Shown: positions 33,422 through 43,160, numbered from the stretch's first letter. The stretch: 64,000 bases of DNA from G963422745 sp963422745 (GCA_963422745.1 OY730477.1:2976001-3040000); one strand, 5' to 3'. A program made the numbers and translations. Notes: generated from the sequence alone by a model not told the origin.

Positions 33422-34561
33422 CTAGATGATCTTAAGTTCTGGATGGGTGCGCTTGCTCGGCGCGTGAGCGACGATCCAATCTGCCATCTCGGCGAACACG
33501 AGCGACGCTTCGCAGGTGGGTTCGGTCGCCATAATCGGTCGGCCGTGGTCGGAGCCCTCGCGCAACGAGATCGTCAACGGCACCCGACCTATCAAATCAA
33601 CACCGAGACGCTGGGCGAGCTCAGTGCCCCCTCCCGAGCCGAACAGGCGATAGCGCTTGCCGTCATCGCCAGTGAACCAGGACATGTTCTCGATTACGCC
33701 CTTCACCTTGATGTTGACATGGGAGAACATGAACGCCGAGCGTTGTGCGACTCTTTGAGCGGCCGGGTTGGGGGTGGTGACCACATAGGTCTCTGCGCGT
33801 GGCAGAAACCCGGCAAGCGACAACGAGATGTCGCCGGTTCCCGGCGGCAGGTCGACAAGCAGAAAATCCGGGTCGTCCCAGAAGACGTCGGTTAGGAACT
33901 GCTCTAGCGCCTTGTGCAACATCGGCCCGCGCCAGATGACGGGCTGATCTTCTTTGGCGAAGAAACCCATTGAGATGCAGCGAACGCCGTGCGTTTCTGG
34001 CGGCACGATCATGTCGTCGATGATGGTGGGTGCACGCTCAACACCAAGCATGCGAGGTATCGAAAACCCCCAGACGTCCGCGTCAACGACCGCGACGGAG
34101 CGGTCGAGTTTCGCCAATGCGATAGCTAGATTGGCGGTGACCGACGACTTGCCCACGCCTCCCTTGCCGGAAGCAACAAGAAGGGTGCGGGTGCGATTGC
34201 CTGGCTGCGCGAAGGGGATTTCGCGGCCTTGGGCGTGGCCGTGAGCTGGTTGGCTCCCGGCGGTGGCGGCCGGGTTTCCGTGAACCAGACCACGCACGTT
34301 GGCACGCTGCTCGTCGTTCATCACACCGAACTCCAAGGTGACGAGCCTTACACCGTCCAGGGCCGACACGGCGTCTACTACCCGGGTCCGGATCTCGTTA
34401 CGCAATGGGCAACCAGCAATGGTGAGATCAATCCCTACCTCCACATGGGCACCGTTGATAACGGTCGAGCGCACCATGCCGAGGTCTACAATGCTGCGAT
34501 GCAGTTCGGGATCCTGTACAGGCCGCAGCGCTTCGCGCACGGCGGCTTCGGTGACGGTCAC
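33422..34561 (-). CDS. mrp: Mrp/ApbC-type iron-sulfur cluster carrier ATPase
   Basis: 379 residues from GTG 34561 (AGGAG seven nt upstream). An N-terminal MIP18/DUF59 domain (AAVREALRPVQDPELHRSIVDLGM) is followed by a P-loop domain (LLVASGKGGVGKSSVTANLAIAL, LLVDLPPGTGDISLSLAG, VIENMSWF). The CxxC pair that usually follows ENMS in cluster carriers is absent (TGDDGKRYRLFGSGGG), a variant common in actinobacteria. It is divergent from a SufR-like regulator, which fits a role in Fe-S metabolism. Confidence 0.92.
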   Translation of the reverse strand: MTVTEAAVREALRPVQDPELHRSIVDLGMVRSTVINGAHVEVGIDLTIAGCPLRNEIRTRVVDAVSALDGVRLVTLEFGVMNDEQRANVRGLVHGNPAATAGSQPAHGHAQGREIPFAQPGNRTRTLLVASGKGGVGKSSVTANLAIALAKLDRSVAVVDADVWGFSIPRMLGVERAPTIIDDMIVPPETHGVRCISMGFFAKEDQPVIWRGPMLHKALEQFLTDVFWDDPDFLLVDLPPGTGDISLSLAGFLPRAETYVVTTPNPAAQRVAQRSAFMFSHVNIKVKGVIENMSWFTGDDGKRYRLFGSGGGTELAQRLGVDLIGRVPLTISLREGSDHGRPIMATEPTCEASLVFAEMADWIVAHAPSKRTHPELKII

Positions 34562-34609
34562 ACGGACACTCCTCAGGATTTCCCCTACGACGGTAGGTAG
34601 AATACCGCC

Positions 34610-35353
34610 GTGGACGCCACGTCCCCTCACCCGATCGCCGAAGCCGAATTGAGTCCGACAGAGTTCGCCTCAGCCGTGTCGGCCATAACCGCCGCTTTCG
34701 GTGACCCAACCCGGCGTGAGATCTACCTGTTCATCCACCAACATCCAGACGGGGTGACCGCTACGGACACGGCAACTGCCTTCGAGCTGCATGCCAATGT
34801 CGCCCGGCATCATCTCGACAAGTTGGCCTCGGGTGGTTATCTCGAGGTGGAGTTAGCCAAACCAGCCGGCGGGGTCGGCCGCCCGTCGAAGTGCTACCGG
34901 TCCTCTTCCACCGAGGTACGCCTCGCTGTGCAGGTTCGCCACGACGACATACTCGTCGGTCTGCTCGGTAAGGCCTTAGCGATGCTTCCCGCGGACAAGG
35001 CCGAGGAGATGGCTGAAAACGTGGGCGTTGAGTACGGCAAGGCCATGGCGGAGTCTATTGAGCCCGATGCTGCACACCGTTCCTTTCGAGGAGCGCTACA
35101 TGCGGTTGCGGATGCCCTTTCCGCCCATGGATTCGCGGCACGTGCCGAACGAGCCGATGGCGGCGAACACCTACAGATCGTGGCTGGCAACTGTCCTTTC
35201 GGTGAGACCGTGATCGAACATCCGGTCATCTGTGCTGTGGATCGCGGCATCGTGCGAGGAATGCTGAGCGAGCTATACGGTCCCGCCGCAACCAAGACGG
35301 CTTCTTCGCGGCCAGCCGGCGACGACTTCTGTGTCACACACGTGACCCTGTAG
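34610..35353 (+). CDS. SufR-like transcriptional regulator with Fe-S cysteines
   Basis: 247 residues. A winged helix of ArsR type (residues 18-95: GDPTRREIYLFIHQHPDG, ELHANVARHHLDKLASGGYL) precedes a helical domain and a C-terminal module with Cys195 (GNCPFGET), Cys208 (EHPVICAVDRG) and Cys241 (DDFCVTHV). The C-x12-C spacing and the terminal Cys resemble SufR, an iron-sulfur-sensing repressor of cluster assembly genes. Lying back to back with mrp suggests it regulates mrp or iron-sulfur supply. Target genes are inferred only. Confidence 0.8.
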   Translation: MDATSPHPIAEAELSPTEFASAVSAITAAFGDPTRREIYLFIHQHPDGVTATDTATAFELHANVARHHLDKLASGGYLEVELAKPAGGVGRPSKCYRSSSTEVRLAVQVRHDDILVGLLGKALAMLPADKAEEMAENVGVEYGKAMAESIEPDAAHRSFRGALHAVADALSAHGFAARAERADGGEHLQIVAGNCPFGETVIEHPVICAVDRGIVRGMLSELYGPAATKTASSRPAGDDFCVTHVTL

Positions 35354-35359
35354 GTTGAT

Positions 35360-35857
35360 GTGACGCTACATCTGGTCCGACACGCCGCTGCAGGGCAAAG
35401 GGACCTGTTTCGAGGTGACGATCTGCAGCGACCGCTGAGCGCGAAAGGAAAGACCCAGGCCTGCGCGTTGGTTGATTTCTTTACGGGCACCGCGATCCGT
35501 GGGATCCGCTCGTCAATGGCCACGCGATGCGTCGAAACGGTCGAGCCTCTGGCGCGCGACCGAGGCCTCAGCGTGGAGACAACACACGCCCTTACCGAAG
35601 GCGCACCCGGCGACGAGCTATGGGAAATACTGTTGGCCGAGGCTCGCAACGACGGTGACCTGGTGCTTTGCAGCCATGGTGACCTGATTCCGCTTGTGTT
35701 GAGCCGGTTGATGCTCTCAGGGATGCTGCTGAAAGGGCCTCAAGGCTGCGCCAAGGGATCGGTGTGGAGTCTTAACGTCGATTTCGGCGCTATCACCAGC
35801 GCGCATTACGTGGCCGATCCGGCCTCAACGACACGTATGCCGCAACGACACGTATGA
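35360..35857 (+). CDS. SixA-type histidine phosphatase
   Basis: 165 residues. MTLHLVRHAAAG holds the catalytic His, DLQRPLSAKGKTQA is the SixA-like segment, and LVLCSHGDLIPLVL the second His. Such small phosphatases remove phosphate from phosphohistidine. It is 6 bp downstream of the regulator gene. Its last 17 bp are tandemly duplicated around the stop (CAACGACACGTATG twice), giving the C-terminus TTRMPQRHV. Confidence 0.87.
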   Translation: MTLHLVRHAAAGQRDLFRGDDLQRPLSAKGKTQACALVDFFTGTAIRGIRSSMATRCVETVEPLARDRGLSVETTHALTEGAPGDELWEILLAEARNDGDLVLCSHGDLIPLVLSRLMLSGMLLKGPQGCAKGSVWSLNVDFGAITSAHYVADPASTTRMPQRHV

Positions 35858-35877
35858 GGGCGGCTCCCTCCTAGCTC

Positions 35878-36346
35878 CGGTACCCAAACACACCAACGCC
35901 GAAACCACACCAAACACCAGAACTACCAACAAAGTTCACACTGCCGGTACCCAAACACACCAACACCGAAACCACACCAAACAGCAGAATGGTAAGTACC
36001 CAAACACACCATCGTGGAGACCGCACGGACTAGGGATTCGGCCACTGTCCTAACCGGCGGGGTACCCAAACACACCAACGCCGAAACCGCACCAAACAGC
36101 AGAACTACCAACAAAGTTCAGACTGCCGGTACCCAAACCAACCAACACCGAAACCGCACCAAACAGCAGAACTACCAACAAAGTTCACACTGCCGGTACC
36201 CAAACCAACCAACACCGAAACCACACCAAACACCAGAACTACCAACAAAGTTCACACTGCCGGTACCCAAACCAACCAACACCGAAACCGCACCAAACAC
36301 CAGAATGGTAAGTACCCAAACACACCATCGTGGGGACCGCACGGAC
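35878..36346. repeat. 66-bp tandem repeat array
   Basis: About seven imperfect copies of GGTACCCAAACACACCAAC, GCCGAAACCACACCAAACA, CCAGAACTACCAACAAAGTT, CACACTGCC. A larger segment (AATGGTAAGTACCC ... CCGCACGGAC) occurs at 35988 and again at 36303. It lies between convergent genes, and no gene is present. Confidence 0.9.
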
Positions 36347-36376
36347 AGTCACGCAGAAGCAGCGACCGTCTTGTTG

Positions 36377-38464
36377 CTATGTCGGAGGAATGACCATGAT
36401 TGAGGAGAAACACATTTCGTCGACGGTGCCCTCGTTCCAGGTGATGTAGCGGGGTTCGGGCATGTGAACGTGGGTGCGGTCCCACCAACATTCGAAACGT
36501 ACTGTGTCTCCGCGATTGATGCGGATGTCTTCAACAGGCCGGTAGTTGAGCTGCCATTCGAAACTCCAGACCGGGATGTCGAGCAGAACCAATTCTTCGG
36601 GGGTGTCGGGATGAAGCGTCATCCTGTAGGCGGCACCGAACTCGTGCATGTGCCCGAGCACCGAGAAGATCGTTCCCGAATTGCGGGCCTTTAGATCACA
36701 TGAGCTGTGACCAACGGTGCCGTCCAGGTCGTCGTAGTCGTCGACTGTGCCTCCGCATCCGGCGATGATCAGGTCCGGGATGAAGGCGGCCTCGTGTCCG
36801 TACTTCGAAGCGATTTCCTTCAGCACGGTGTCGCGGTCGCACAGTGGCCCCTGTTCGGTAGGGCTGCAGGGCACCTCAGCAGGTGTCAGGTAGGAGGTGC
36901 CGGTGATCGAACGCATACCCGTATTCACCTGTTCGACAGTTGCGGTTTCCAACACGATGGCGGACGCGTCGGCTGGCGTGTTGTGGTCGTAGTGATAGTG
37001 GATCTGATTAACGATCATGTCGCCCGACGCCAGGTGAATTCCAATGCCAGTTGGGTAGATCCTCGGTGTCTGACCGGGCGCCCATCCGGCGATTGAATAC
37101 ACCCCAGCGGTGGTCAGGCCGCTCAACCCGTAACATGTCCAACCCGGTTGGCCGTCGGCTCCGTTCTTGGCGTCCACCTCGTCCCGGGCTGCCGCCGGAA
37201 CCCGATACAAGATGGCGTGATGGACGATCTCGTCTTGGTCTGGTTCGAAAGCGAAACCTGTTAGCCAATTGCCGTCGCCTTCGGGATCGTCGATTTCGTA
37301 AACCAAGCAGCGGTAGTCATCACGCCGAGTGAGCGAACCCGTGTAAGGCTCCGGGACGAGTACCTGATCACGTTCCACGTGACGGATAATCTCTGTGCGA
37401 GGGACCAGCCTGGTGTGAGGTGCCACGTCGAGGCCTCCACCGTCGGCGGCCCAGCGCTCTATGTGGTCAAGTTCGGTGTTGCTGAGCGACCAGTCGTCAT
37501 GGAACGCAACGCTGTCGCGGCTAGGCAACCATGGCGGCATATAGCGCGCCTGCGTGACCAAGGCGATGTCTTCAGCTATGGCGGCCGCGTCGGCTGCGGT
37601 TTCCAACGCAAGCGTGTTCCAGCCGGGCCCGCCGGTTGTGTGGCATGAAACGCAGCGGGTTTCGAGAATTGGTTGCACGTGTTCGGCGAAAGCCCCCGAG
37701 GCGATTTCGGCGACCGGGATCGCCCGATCAAGTTCGTCGGGATCGCTTGCAGTGACCGTATCGACGCGGCGGGCAACAAGATCGAATTCCAACCCAATGC
37801 GATCGTCGGTTCGAGCTAGCCGAGCGATGTTGATAGGTCCGACCCCGAAATCGGAGCCTGAGATGGTGGTTGTCATTGATGCGGTGAGTTCCTCAGCGGT
37901 GACCCGAACCGTTCCGACGAAGGTGACAGGAAGGGTTGTTTCCTTCACGGTCAAGTCACCTGTTATGGCTATCTCGTGATCGGTGCCTTCGCTGTAGGTT
38001 GCGGGCAGGCCATCGATCATGGTGGAGACGAAAGTGGCGAACGGCCAATGGGTGGACTCCAAGTAGTCGTGGCGGAGGCGCTTGTCGCGCAACTCCGAGT
38101 CGGAATCGAACATCTCAACGTTGACGACGATGGTGCCCACTCGGCTAGAGGCAGGATCATTGACGTCGATGGCGATATCTCCCGCGAGCACCGTGGTTGT
38201 GCCGATGGTGGTCTTTGAGGTTCCCGCAAGACGTTCGGTCACGACGTAACGCACCTCAGAACCGGAGTCAGGGTCGACGCGGTACAAACGTTGGTGGTCC
38301 CAGTCGACATCATCAATGACTGGGGCCTTCACACCCGAAGTCACCGCGGCGTCGTCTTCGAACAGCAATCCCCATCGGTCGCGGGTCAAAAGCGCGGTCG
38401 TGGCGATCACTACAACAACAAGGACCGCTATGCGCCCGAGGTCGATGCGGCTAGGTTTCGCCAT
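36377..38464 (-). CDS. YceI / cytochrome c / copper type II monooxygenase fusion
   Basis: 695 residues. An N-terminal membrane anchor (RIAVLVVVVIATTALL) is followed by a YceI lipocalin-like domain (about 58-235: LYRVDPDSGSEVRYVVTE). Then comes a c-type haem segment with CVSCH at 271-275 and a possible Met ligand near 309, and from about 350 a domain like the ascorbate-dependent copper monooxygenases. Its copper ligands would be His415-His416 (EIVHHAILY), His489/491 (QIHYHYDH), His605/607 (LGHMHEFG) and Met684 (DEMCFSS). The protein should face outside the membrane and need haem attachment; the ccm genes follow directly. Substrate unknown. I know no characterised protein with this order. Confidence 0.85.
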   Translation of the reverse strand: MAKPSRIDLGRIAVLVVVVIATTALLTRDRWGLLFEDDAAVTSGVKAPVIDDVDWDHQRLYRVDPDSGSEVRYVVTERLAGTSKTTIGTTTVLAGDIAIDVNDPASSRVGTIVVNVEMFDSDSELRDKRLRHDYLESTHWPFATFVSTMIDGLPATYSEGTDHEIAITGDLTVKETTLPVTFVGTVRVTAEELTASMTTTISGSDFGVGPINIARLARTDDRIGLEFDLVARRVDTVTASDPDELDRAIPVAEIASGAFAEHVQPILETRCVSCHTTGGPGWNTLALETAADAAAIAEDIALVTQARYMPPWLPSRDSVAFHDDWSLSNTELDHIERWAADGGGLDVAPHTRLVPRTEIIRHVERDQVLVPEPYTGSLTRRDDYRCLVYEIDDPEGDGNWLTGFAFEPDQDEIVHHAILYRVPAAARDEVDAKNGADGQPGWTCYGLSGLTTAGVYSIAGWAPGQTPRIYPTGIGIHLASGDMIVNQIHYHYDHNTPADASAIVLETATVEQVNTGMRSITGTSYLTPAEVPCSPTEQGPLCDRDTVLKEIASKYGHEAAFIPDLIIAGCGGTVDDYDDLDGTVGHSSCDLKARNSGTIFSVLGHMHEFGAAYRMTLHPDTPEELVLLDIPVWSFEWQLNYRPVEDIRINRGDTVRFECWWDRTHVHMPEPRYITWNEGTVDEMCFSSIMVIPPT

Positions 38465-38499
38465 GGTCCATCCTGTCTAGTCTTATCTGGATCCCGGCC

Positions 38500-38957
38500 T
38501 TGTCTTGACATTGGCCAACCCTGACACTTGCCTATCTGGATCCCCGCCTATCCTGACCCTCGGCCTTGTCTTGACATTGCACGCAGGTACATCGGCGCGG
38601 CATCTCCATAGACCAGCCACAATCAATCAACCAATACCAGCTACAACAAATCCGGGCACCTGACAAATAGGCGATTCACCGGCCTTCGAGCTTGGCACGA
38701 AGCTCAAAGGACTTGACACTGCACGCAGGTACATCGGCGCGGCATCTCCATAGCCGGGTCGCCTACAACTCGGCCGTACCACTCTTGACATTGCACGCAG
38801 GTTGGCGTGGCATCTTCATCAGCGCCCCCGCCACCATCATCACGTCCACACTTGACATTGCACGCAGGCACATCGGCGCGGCATCTTCATCAATCAGCCA
38901 GGACCAATCAGCCAATACCAGTTACAGCGAAAACCGGGCGCCTCAAAAATAGGCGAT
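38500..38957. repeat. repeat array with displaced copies of the ccmH/I 3' end
   Basis: CTTGACATTGCACGCAGG, TACATCGGCGCGGCATCTCC recurs at about 38572, 38714, 38784 and 38850. The last codons of the ccmH/I gene (AATAGGCGATTCACCGGCC, TTCGAGCTTGGC) occur at 38666 as well as at the true end (38948), 282 bp apart. No gene is present. Confidence 0.88.
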
Positions 38958-40457
38958 TCACCGGCCTTCGAGCTTGGCGCGAAGCTCGAAGGAGCCGATC
39001 AAATCGACCAAGCGATGAGGCTGAACCGCGAGCGCGTCGAAGGCTGCCAGATCTGCTCGCGCGCCTTGGAAATCGTCCAAAGAAGAGCGCACGAAAGCCC
39101 GATAAACGAGTCCTTCGGGATGGTCGGGATCCGACTCCAAGGCCCGATCGAGAAAGGTCAAGGCCACCGTCGCCGGTTCCGGTGTTGCGTCAGAGACGCT
39201 GCGGCCCAGCAACCAGCCATATCCGACGTTCAGTGTCACATCGTCGGGTTGCTCAACCAGAGCGCGCTGCACCAACTCCAAGCCTTCAAACAGACGGTCG
39301 CTGACAGCCAGCGCCTCGGCGGCCAACAGCAGATCCTCGGGTGTGATGCCCGATTCGGCGAACGAAACTGGGCTCTGCGCCGCCATCACGGCCTGTACCC
39401 GACCAAGCGCGTCGGCTCGCTTGACCTCGTTAACCGCATCGCGCAGACCCTGCTGAGAAACCAGTCGTCGCATAAGGGTCGGCGGGTCGAGCCGGTCGAA
39501 GGCATCAAGGTGCGCCACGGCAGCGGCGTTGTCTCCGAGATCAAGCGCTATGGCCGCAGCGAACACACGCGCATCTACGTAATCGGGGTCGATCTCCACG
39601 GCATCGGTGATCAGTGTCACCGCGGCCGAGCTGTCGCCAGAAAGCCGCAGCAACCACGCCTTGTAGGCGAGTGCCTCAACGTTGGAAGGTGCCAGTTCGA
39701 GGACCTCGTCGTAGATGCCCACGGCAGCATCCATGTCACCTCTGGCGAAACTTTGCTGGGCATCGACAAGCAACTCACGGGCGCTGGCGCGTACGTCGCC
39801 GGTGATCGTGTCGCCTTCGCCGCGGGTGCCCGCTGAGCGCGCCACGAGAACTCCCAGCAACACAGCTACAGCGACCGCCATGGTCCATGAGAGCCTTCGC
39901 CGCCATGGATTCGTCGTTACATCGCCATCCGCGGCTGGGGTATCCTGCCGAAGACGCGGGGTCGGGTCTGAAGCCCCTGCACCCGCCAAAGCGCCCGAGG
40001 ACGCCACGACCTGTGTTGTTGACGGCGGACTGCGACCAGCAAACACCGAAGTCAGACCGGCTACTGCGGTTACCCCCACAACAACGGGCAAGATCCAAAC
40101 CACCGAGCTGATACCCGACGCTGAGGGCGTGTAATCAATGTCGTCGCCGTAAATGGCCGTTAGTTGGGCACGTATGTAGTCGTCTGAGCGTCCCTCATCC
40201 ACCCAGATCCGTATCTCGCGACGTATGTTGCGGGCCACCACAACGTCAGACTCGGCCACGGACTGGCCCTGACATACCGGGCAGGCAAGACGCTCGGCGA
40301 GGGCGTGAGCTCGGTCCGCGTTGGTTCGTGGGGGTGCCTCGGCGAACGCCGCCACCGCCAGGGCGGTGACCCCGACTATGGCTGCGGCCGCCCAGGCAAC
40401 AAGGCGATGTGATCGATGACGTCGACGGACTCCGCTGCGTTGCTTGGTCACAATCAA
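38958..40457 (-). CDS. ccmH: CcmH-CcmI fusion, cytochrome c maturation
   Basis: 499 residues. A membrane segment is followed by the CcmH thiol motif ERLACPVCQGQSVAES, which reduces apocytochrome cysteines, then helix ISSVVWILPVVVGVTAVAGL, a Pro/Thr linker, a further membrane helix and about 270 residues of TPR repeats (GDMDAAVGIYDEVLELAPSN) as in CcmI, which binds the apocytochrome. It starts at TTG 40457 overlapping the ccmG stop, or at GTG 40451. Fusion of CcmH with CcmI is known in other bacteria. Its stop region is copied into the downstream repeats. Confidence 0.92.
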   Translation of the reverse strand: MIVTKQRSGVRRRHRSHRLVAWAAAAIVGVTALAVAAFAEAPPRTNADRAHALAERLACPVCQGQSVAESDVVVARNIRREIRIWVDEGRSDDYIRAQLTAIYGDDIDYTPSASGISSVVWILPVVVGVTAVAGLTSVFAGRSPPSTTQVVASSGALAGAGASDPTPRLRQDTPAADGDVTTNPWRRRLSWTMAVAVAVLLGVLVARSAGTRGEGDTITGDVRASARELLVDAQQSFARGDMDAAVGIYDEVLELAPSNVEALAYKAWLLRLSGDSSAAVTLITDAVEIDPDYVDARVFAAAIALDLGDNAAAVAHLDAFDRLDPPTLMRRLVSQQGLRDAVNEVKRADALGRVQAVMAAQSPVSFAESGITPEDLLLAAEALAVSDRLFEGLELVQRALVEQPDDVTLNVGYGWLLGRSVSDATPEPATVALTFLDRALESDPDHPEGLVYRAFVRSSLDDFQGARADLAAFDALAVQPHRLVDLIGSFELRAKLEGR

Positions 40458-41032
40458 GCACTCACCTGGGTAATCAGCTCTTGAAGTCCGTTCGCCGTCA
40501 CCCCGCCGATTATCTTCGCCACGACCGCTCCGTTGGGCGCCACCAGGTAGCTCTCAGGCACTCCCGTCACCCCGTAGCGAACTGCCACACCGGCGGTGTC
40601 GGTAACCAGCACCGGCCAGTCGCCGCCGTTGCGAGCGAAGAAGTCGACAACGTTGGCCGCGCTGTCATCGAAAGCGATCGACACCACAACCGCGTCGCCG
40701 GCAGCGTTGGCCTCGGAGAAGGCGACCAACTCCGGATGCTCGACCACGCACGGTACGCAGGTCGTGGAGAAGAAGTTGACAATGACCCATATGCCGCGTT
40801 GGTCGTCGATGTCGAACCATTCGCCATCGGTGGTACGACCCGCGATCACTGGTGCGACCTCGCCGAGTAGATGGCTGTCGACTGCACGGTCCATCGAAGA
40901 GTCGCTCGTGGCCATCATTAACACCAACAACACAACTACAACCCCTACCGGTAACACGATCCAGATCACCCTGCTGCGCGGCCTTGACGAAGACCGGATT
41001 TCTCCCTGCGACGCCGAAGCACCCGCGGTCAT
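40454..41032 (-). CDS. ccmG: CcmG/ResA-type membrane-anchored thioredoxin
   Basis: 192 residues from ATG 41032. One anchor helix (VIWIVLPVGVVVVLLVLMM) precedes a thioredoxin domain with active site FFSTTCVPCVVEHP and cis-Pro motif GVTGVPESYLVAPNG, both typical of CcmG. It delivers reducing equivalents to CcmH and apocytochrome. Longer upstream frames run through the duplicated junction and were rejected. The ATG overlaps the stop of a 25-codon ORF. Confidence 0.93.
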   Translation of the reverse strand: MTAGASASQGEIRSSSRPRSRVIWIVLPVGVVVVLLVLMMATSDSSMDRAVDSHLLGEVAPVIAGRTTDGEWFDIDDQRGIWVIVNFFSTTCVPCVVEHPELVAFSEANAAGDAVVVSIAFDDSAANVVDFFARNGGDWPVLVTDTAGVAVRYGVTGVPESYLVAPNGAVVAKIIGGVTANGLQELITQVSA

Positions 41033-41106
41033 GATGTGACGCCACCAGCAACCGGAGTACCCGCACCAATATCGGCGCCAGCACCTACCCCGGTACCCGC
41101 GGTCAT
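41029..41106 (-). CDS. chimeric 25-codon ORF created by duplication of the ccmF/ccmG junction
   Basis: It reads MTAGTGVGAGADIGAGTPV then AGGVTS. The first four codons equal the start of ccmG and the rest copies the end of ccmF. ATG overlaps the ccmF stop and TGA overlaps the ccmG ATG. DNA basis: a 74-bp tandem duplication (41033-41106 and 41107 onwards, sharing ACCGGAGTACCCGCACCAAT). It is the same arrangement as at atpZ/atpI. Confidence 0.6.
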   Translation of the reverse strand: MTAGTGVGAGADIGAGTPVAGGVTS

Positions 41107-43160
41107 GATATGACACCACCAACAACCGGAGTACCCGCACCAATATCGGCGCCAGCACCGGCTGTGGTATCGGAATCCTCTGGTGGATCCGGGTCCTCAA
41201 CGAGATCTTGGTGATCGCCCGCGGCGGACGATGTGCGCCTGCGACGCCGTGACGGCAAAACAGCGGCCAGGGTGCCCAAGCCCATAACGGCACCGCCGAT
41301 CCAGAGCCACACGATCAAGGGCTGCACCGTGGCCCGCAACGCAACCGAGTCGCCGCCCTCTTCGGGGAACCGCACCACCGAGAGTGCGACATCGTCGGTC
41401 AAAGTCGAACGTACCGATGCCACACGGATCGTCTGACCCGCAAACGGGTAGACGGCGATGCCGGGCCTGTACACAGCCCCACCGTCAATGCGCACGCGTG
41501 CGGTTCGCTCCAGCCGGTTCGAGTGCTCAATGATGTAGGAGCCCTCATATCTGAGCGTGTGACCCGAGATCTCCGCTTCCTGTCCGGGGTCGAGAACGAA
41601 CTCGCTTTGACTTACATAGGAATTGCTGGCCGCCAAGGCAACGGCAATCATTACCACACCAAGATGCACGATCATGCCGCCGTTGGTTCGTCCTACCAGA
41701 GCGCGCAGGCCTTGGCGTCGGCCGACAAGGACCAGATGGCGAGCCGCGCTCCCACCGGCAAAGCCACCGAGCCCGACCGCCAATACCGGCACCCAGCCCC
41801 GAGCTCCAACGGTGACCGCCACGACCATCGCAGCGACACCTATCCAAGCAGGCCACAGCAATCGATTGTGCAGCACGGCCGCCGAGGTGCGCCGCCACGG
41901 CAACACCGGCGCCACTGCCATCAAGAACAGCAGCACGAAACCGATCGGCATGGTCATCTGCTCGAAGTAGGGGTTACCGACACTGATTGAGCGCCCGTCA
42001 ATTGCCTCAACAATCAGCGGGAAGATCGTTCCGAGCAGCACCACGAAGGCGAAGAGAGCGAACAGCAAGTTGTTGGCCAAAAACGCCCCTTCTCGCGATA
42101 GAGGCGAACCGATACTGCCCGGTGAGCGGATCTGGTCGCCTCGCCAGGCTATGAGCACCAGCGAGACCGCCACGATCAGCGCGAAGAATCCCAGAATCGC
42201 GGGACCTATGCCTGACTCAACGAAGGCATGGACGCTGGCGAGGACACCCGAACGGGTGATGAAAGTGCCCAAGATGGTGAGGGCGAACGTTGATATCACC
42301 AGCGACAGGTTCCAGACCCGCAACAGTCCGTGGCGCTCTTGAACCATCACCGAATGAAGGAATGCTGTTGCGGTGAGCCACGGAAGCAGCGACGCGTTCT
42401 CTACGGGATCCCAAGCCCAGTAACCACCCCAGCCGAGGGTCTCGTAGCTCCACCATGCCCCCAAAACGATTCCCAGTGTCAATAATCCCCAGGCCATCAG
42501 CGTCCAGCGTCGAGTGGCCAGCAGCCAGCCTTCCCCGACCCGTCCGGTTGCGAGTGCGCCGATCGCGAACGCGAACGGCACAGTGAACCCGACATAGCCC
42601 AAATAAAGCAACGGTGGGTGAAACGCCATCAGGACGTGGTTCTGAAGCAAGGGGTTAGGGCCCGGACCATCAAAGGGCGTGCCGTCGGCGAGCGGGCGTG
42701 GATCAAAGGATCGGAACGGGTCGGCAGGACCGACCATCAAACCAAAAAAGAATGTGCACACCACGAACAAGGCGAGCAACGCCCACGCCACCATCGGATC
42801 GTCCGCGCGACGACGGAACTTCAAGACCACCGCCGTCAAATAGCCGCACAGCACCAGTGTCCACAAGATGATTGATCCTTCGAGTGCGGACCACAACGTG
42901 GCGAAGTTGAACAATGCTGGGGTGCGGGTGGAACCATGCTCGGCAACGAAGGCAACTGTGAAGTCCCGAGTGATGAGCGCTCGCTCCATCACCACGAACG
43001 CCGCCACCCCGGCGGCAGTCGTCACCGCAACGAGCAGTTTGATGTCTCCCCACCAGCGGGGCCGGCGACCCGACAGACCCAGAGCCACCACAATGATCCC
43101 GCCGAGAGAGCCCGCCATTCCCAGTGCCACAGCAGCCGATCCGAGCACTGCATTGTTCAT
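41103..43160 (-). CDS. ccmF: cytochrome c-type haem lyase CcmF
   Basis: 685 residues from ATG 43160 (overlapping the ccmE stop as ATGA). About 14 membrane helices. The WWD haem-handling region is GWGGYWAWDPVENASLLPWL, and NHVLMAFHPPLLYLGYVG with conserved His is present. With CcmH/I it ligates haem to CxxCH motifs on the outer face of the membrane. The C-terminal Thr/Gly/Asp-rich tail (TTAGAGADIGAGTPVVGG) is the part duplicated downstream. Confidence 0.96.
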   Translation of the reverse strand: MNNAVLGSAAVALGMAGSLGGIIVVALGLSGRRPRWWGDIKLLVAVTTAAGVAAFVVMERALITRDFTVAFVAEHGSTRTPALFNFATLWSALEGSIILWTLVLCGYLTAVVLKFRRRADDPMVAWALLALFVVCTFFFGLMVGPADPFRSFDPRPLADGTPFDGPGPNPLLQNHVLMAFHPPLLYLGYVGFTVPFAFAIGALATGRVGEGWLLATRRWTLMAWGLLTLGIVLGAWWSYETLGWGGYWAWDPVENASLLPWLTATAFLHSVMVQERHGLLRVWNLSLVISTFALTILGTFITRSGVLASVHAFVESGIGPAILGFFALIVAVSLVLIAWRGDQIRSPGSIGSPLSREGAFLANNLLFALFAFVVLLGTIFPLIVEAIDGRSISVGNPYFEQMTMPIGFVLLFLMAVAPVLPWRRTSAAVLHNRLLWPAWIGVAAMVVAVTVGARGWVPVLAVGLGGFAGGSAARHLVLVGRRQGLRALVGRTNGGMIVHLGVVMIAVALAASNSYVSQSEFVLDPGQEAEISGHTLRYEGSYIIEHSNRLERTARVRIDGGAVYRPGIAVYPFAGQTIRVASVRSTLTDDVALSVVRFPEEGGDSVALRATVQPLIVWLWIGGAVMGLGTLAAVLPSRRRRRTSSAAGDHQDLVEDPDPPEDSDTTAGAGADIGAGTPVVGGVIS

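Noticed and set aside
38458..38500. Transmembrane or sRNA gene ahead of the copper monooxygenase
   Set aside because: Only repeat sequence (CCTGACCCTCGGCC, TATCTGGATCC) and no structure or ORF.
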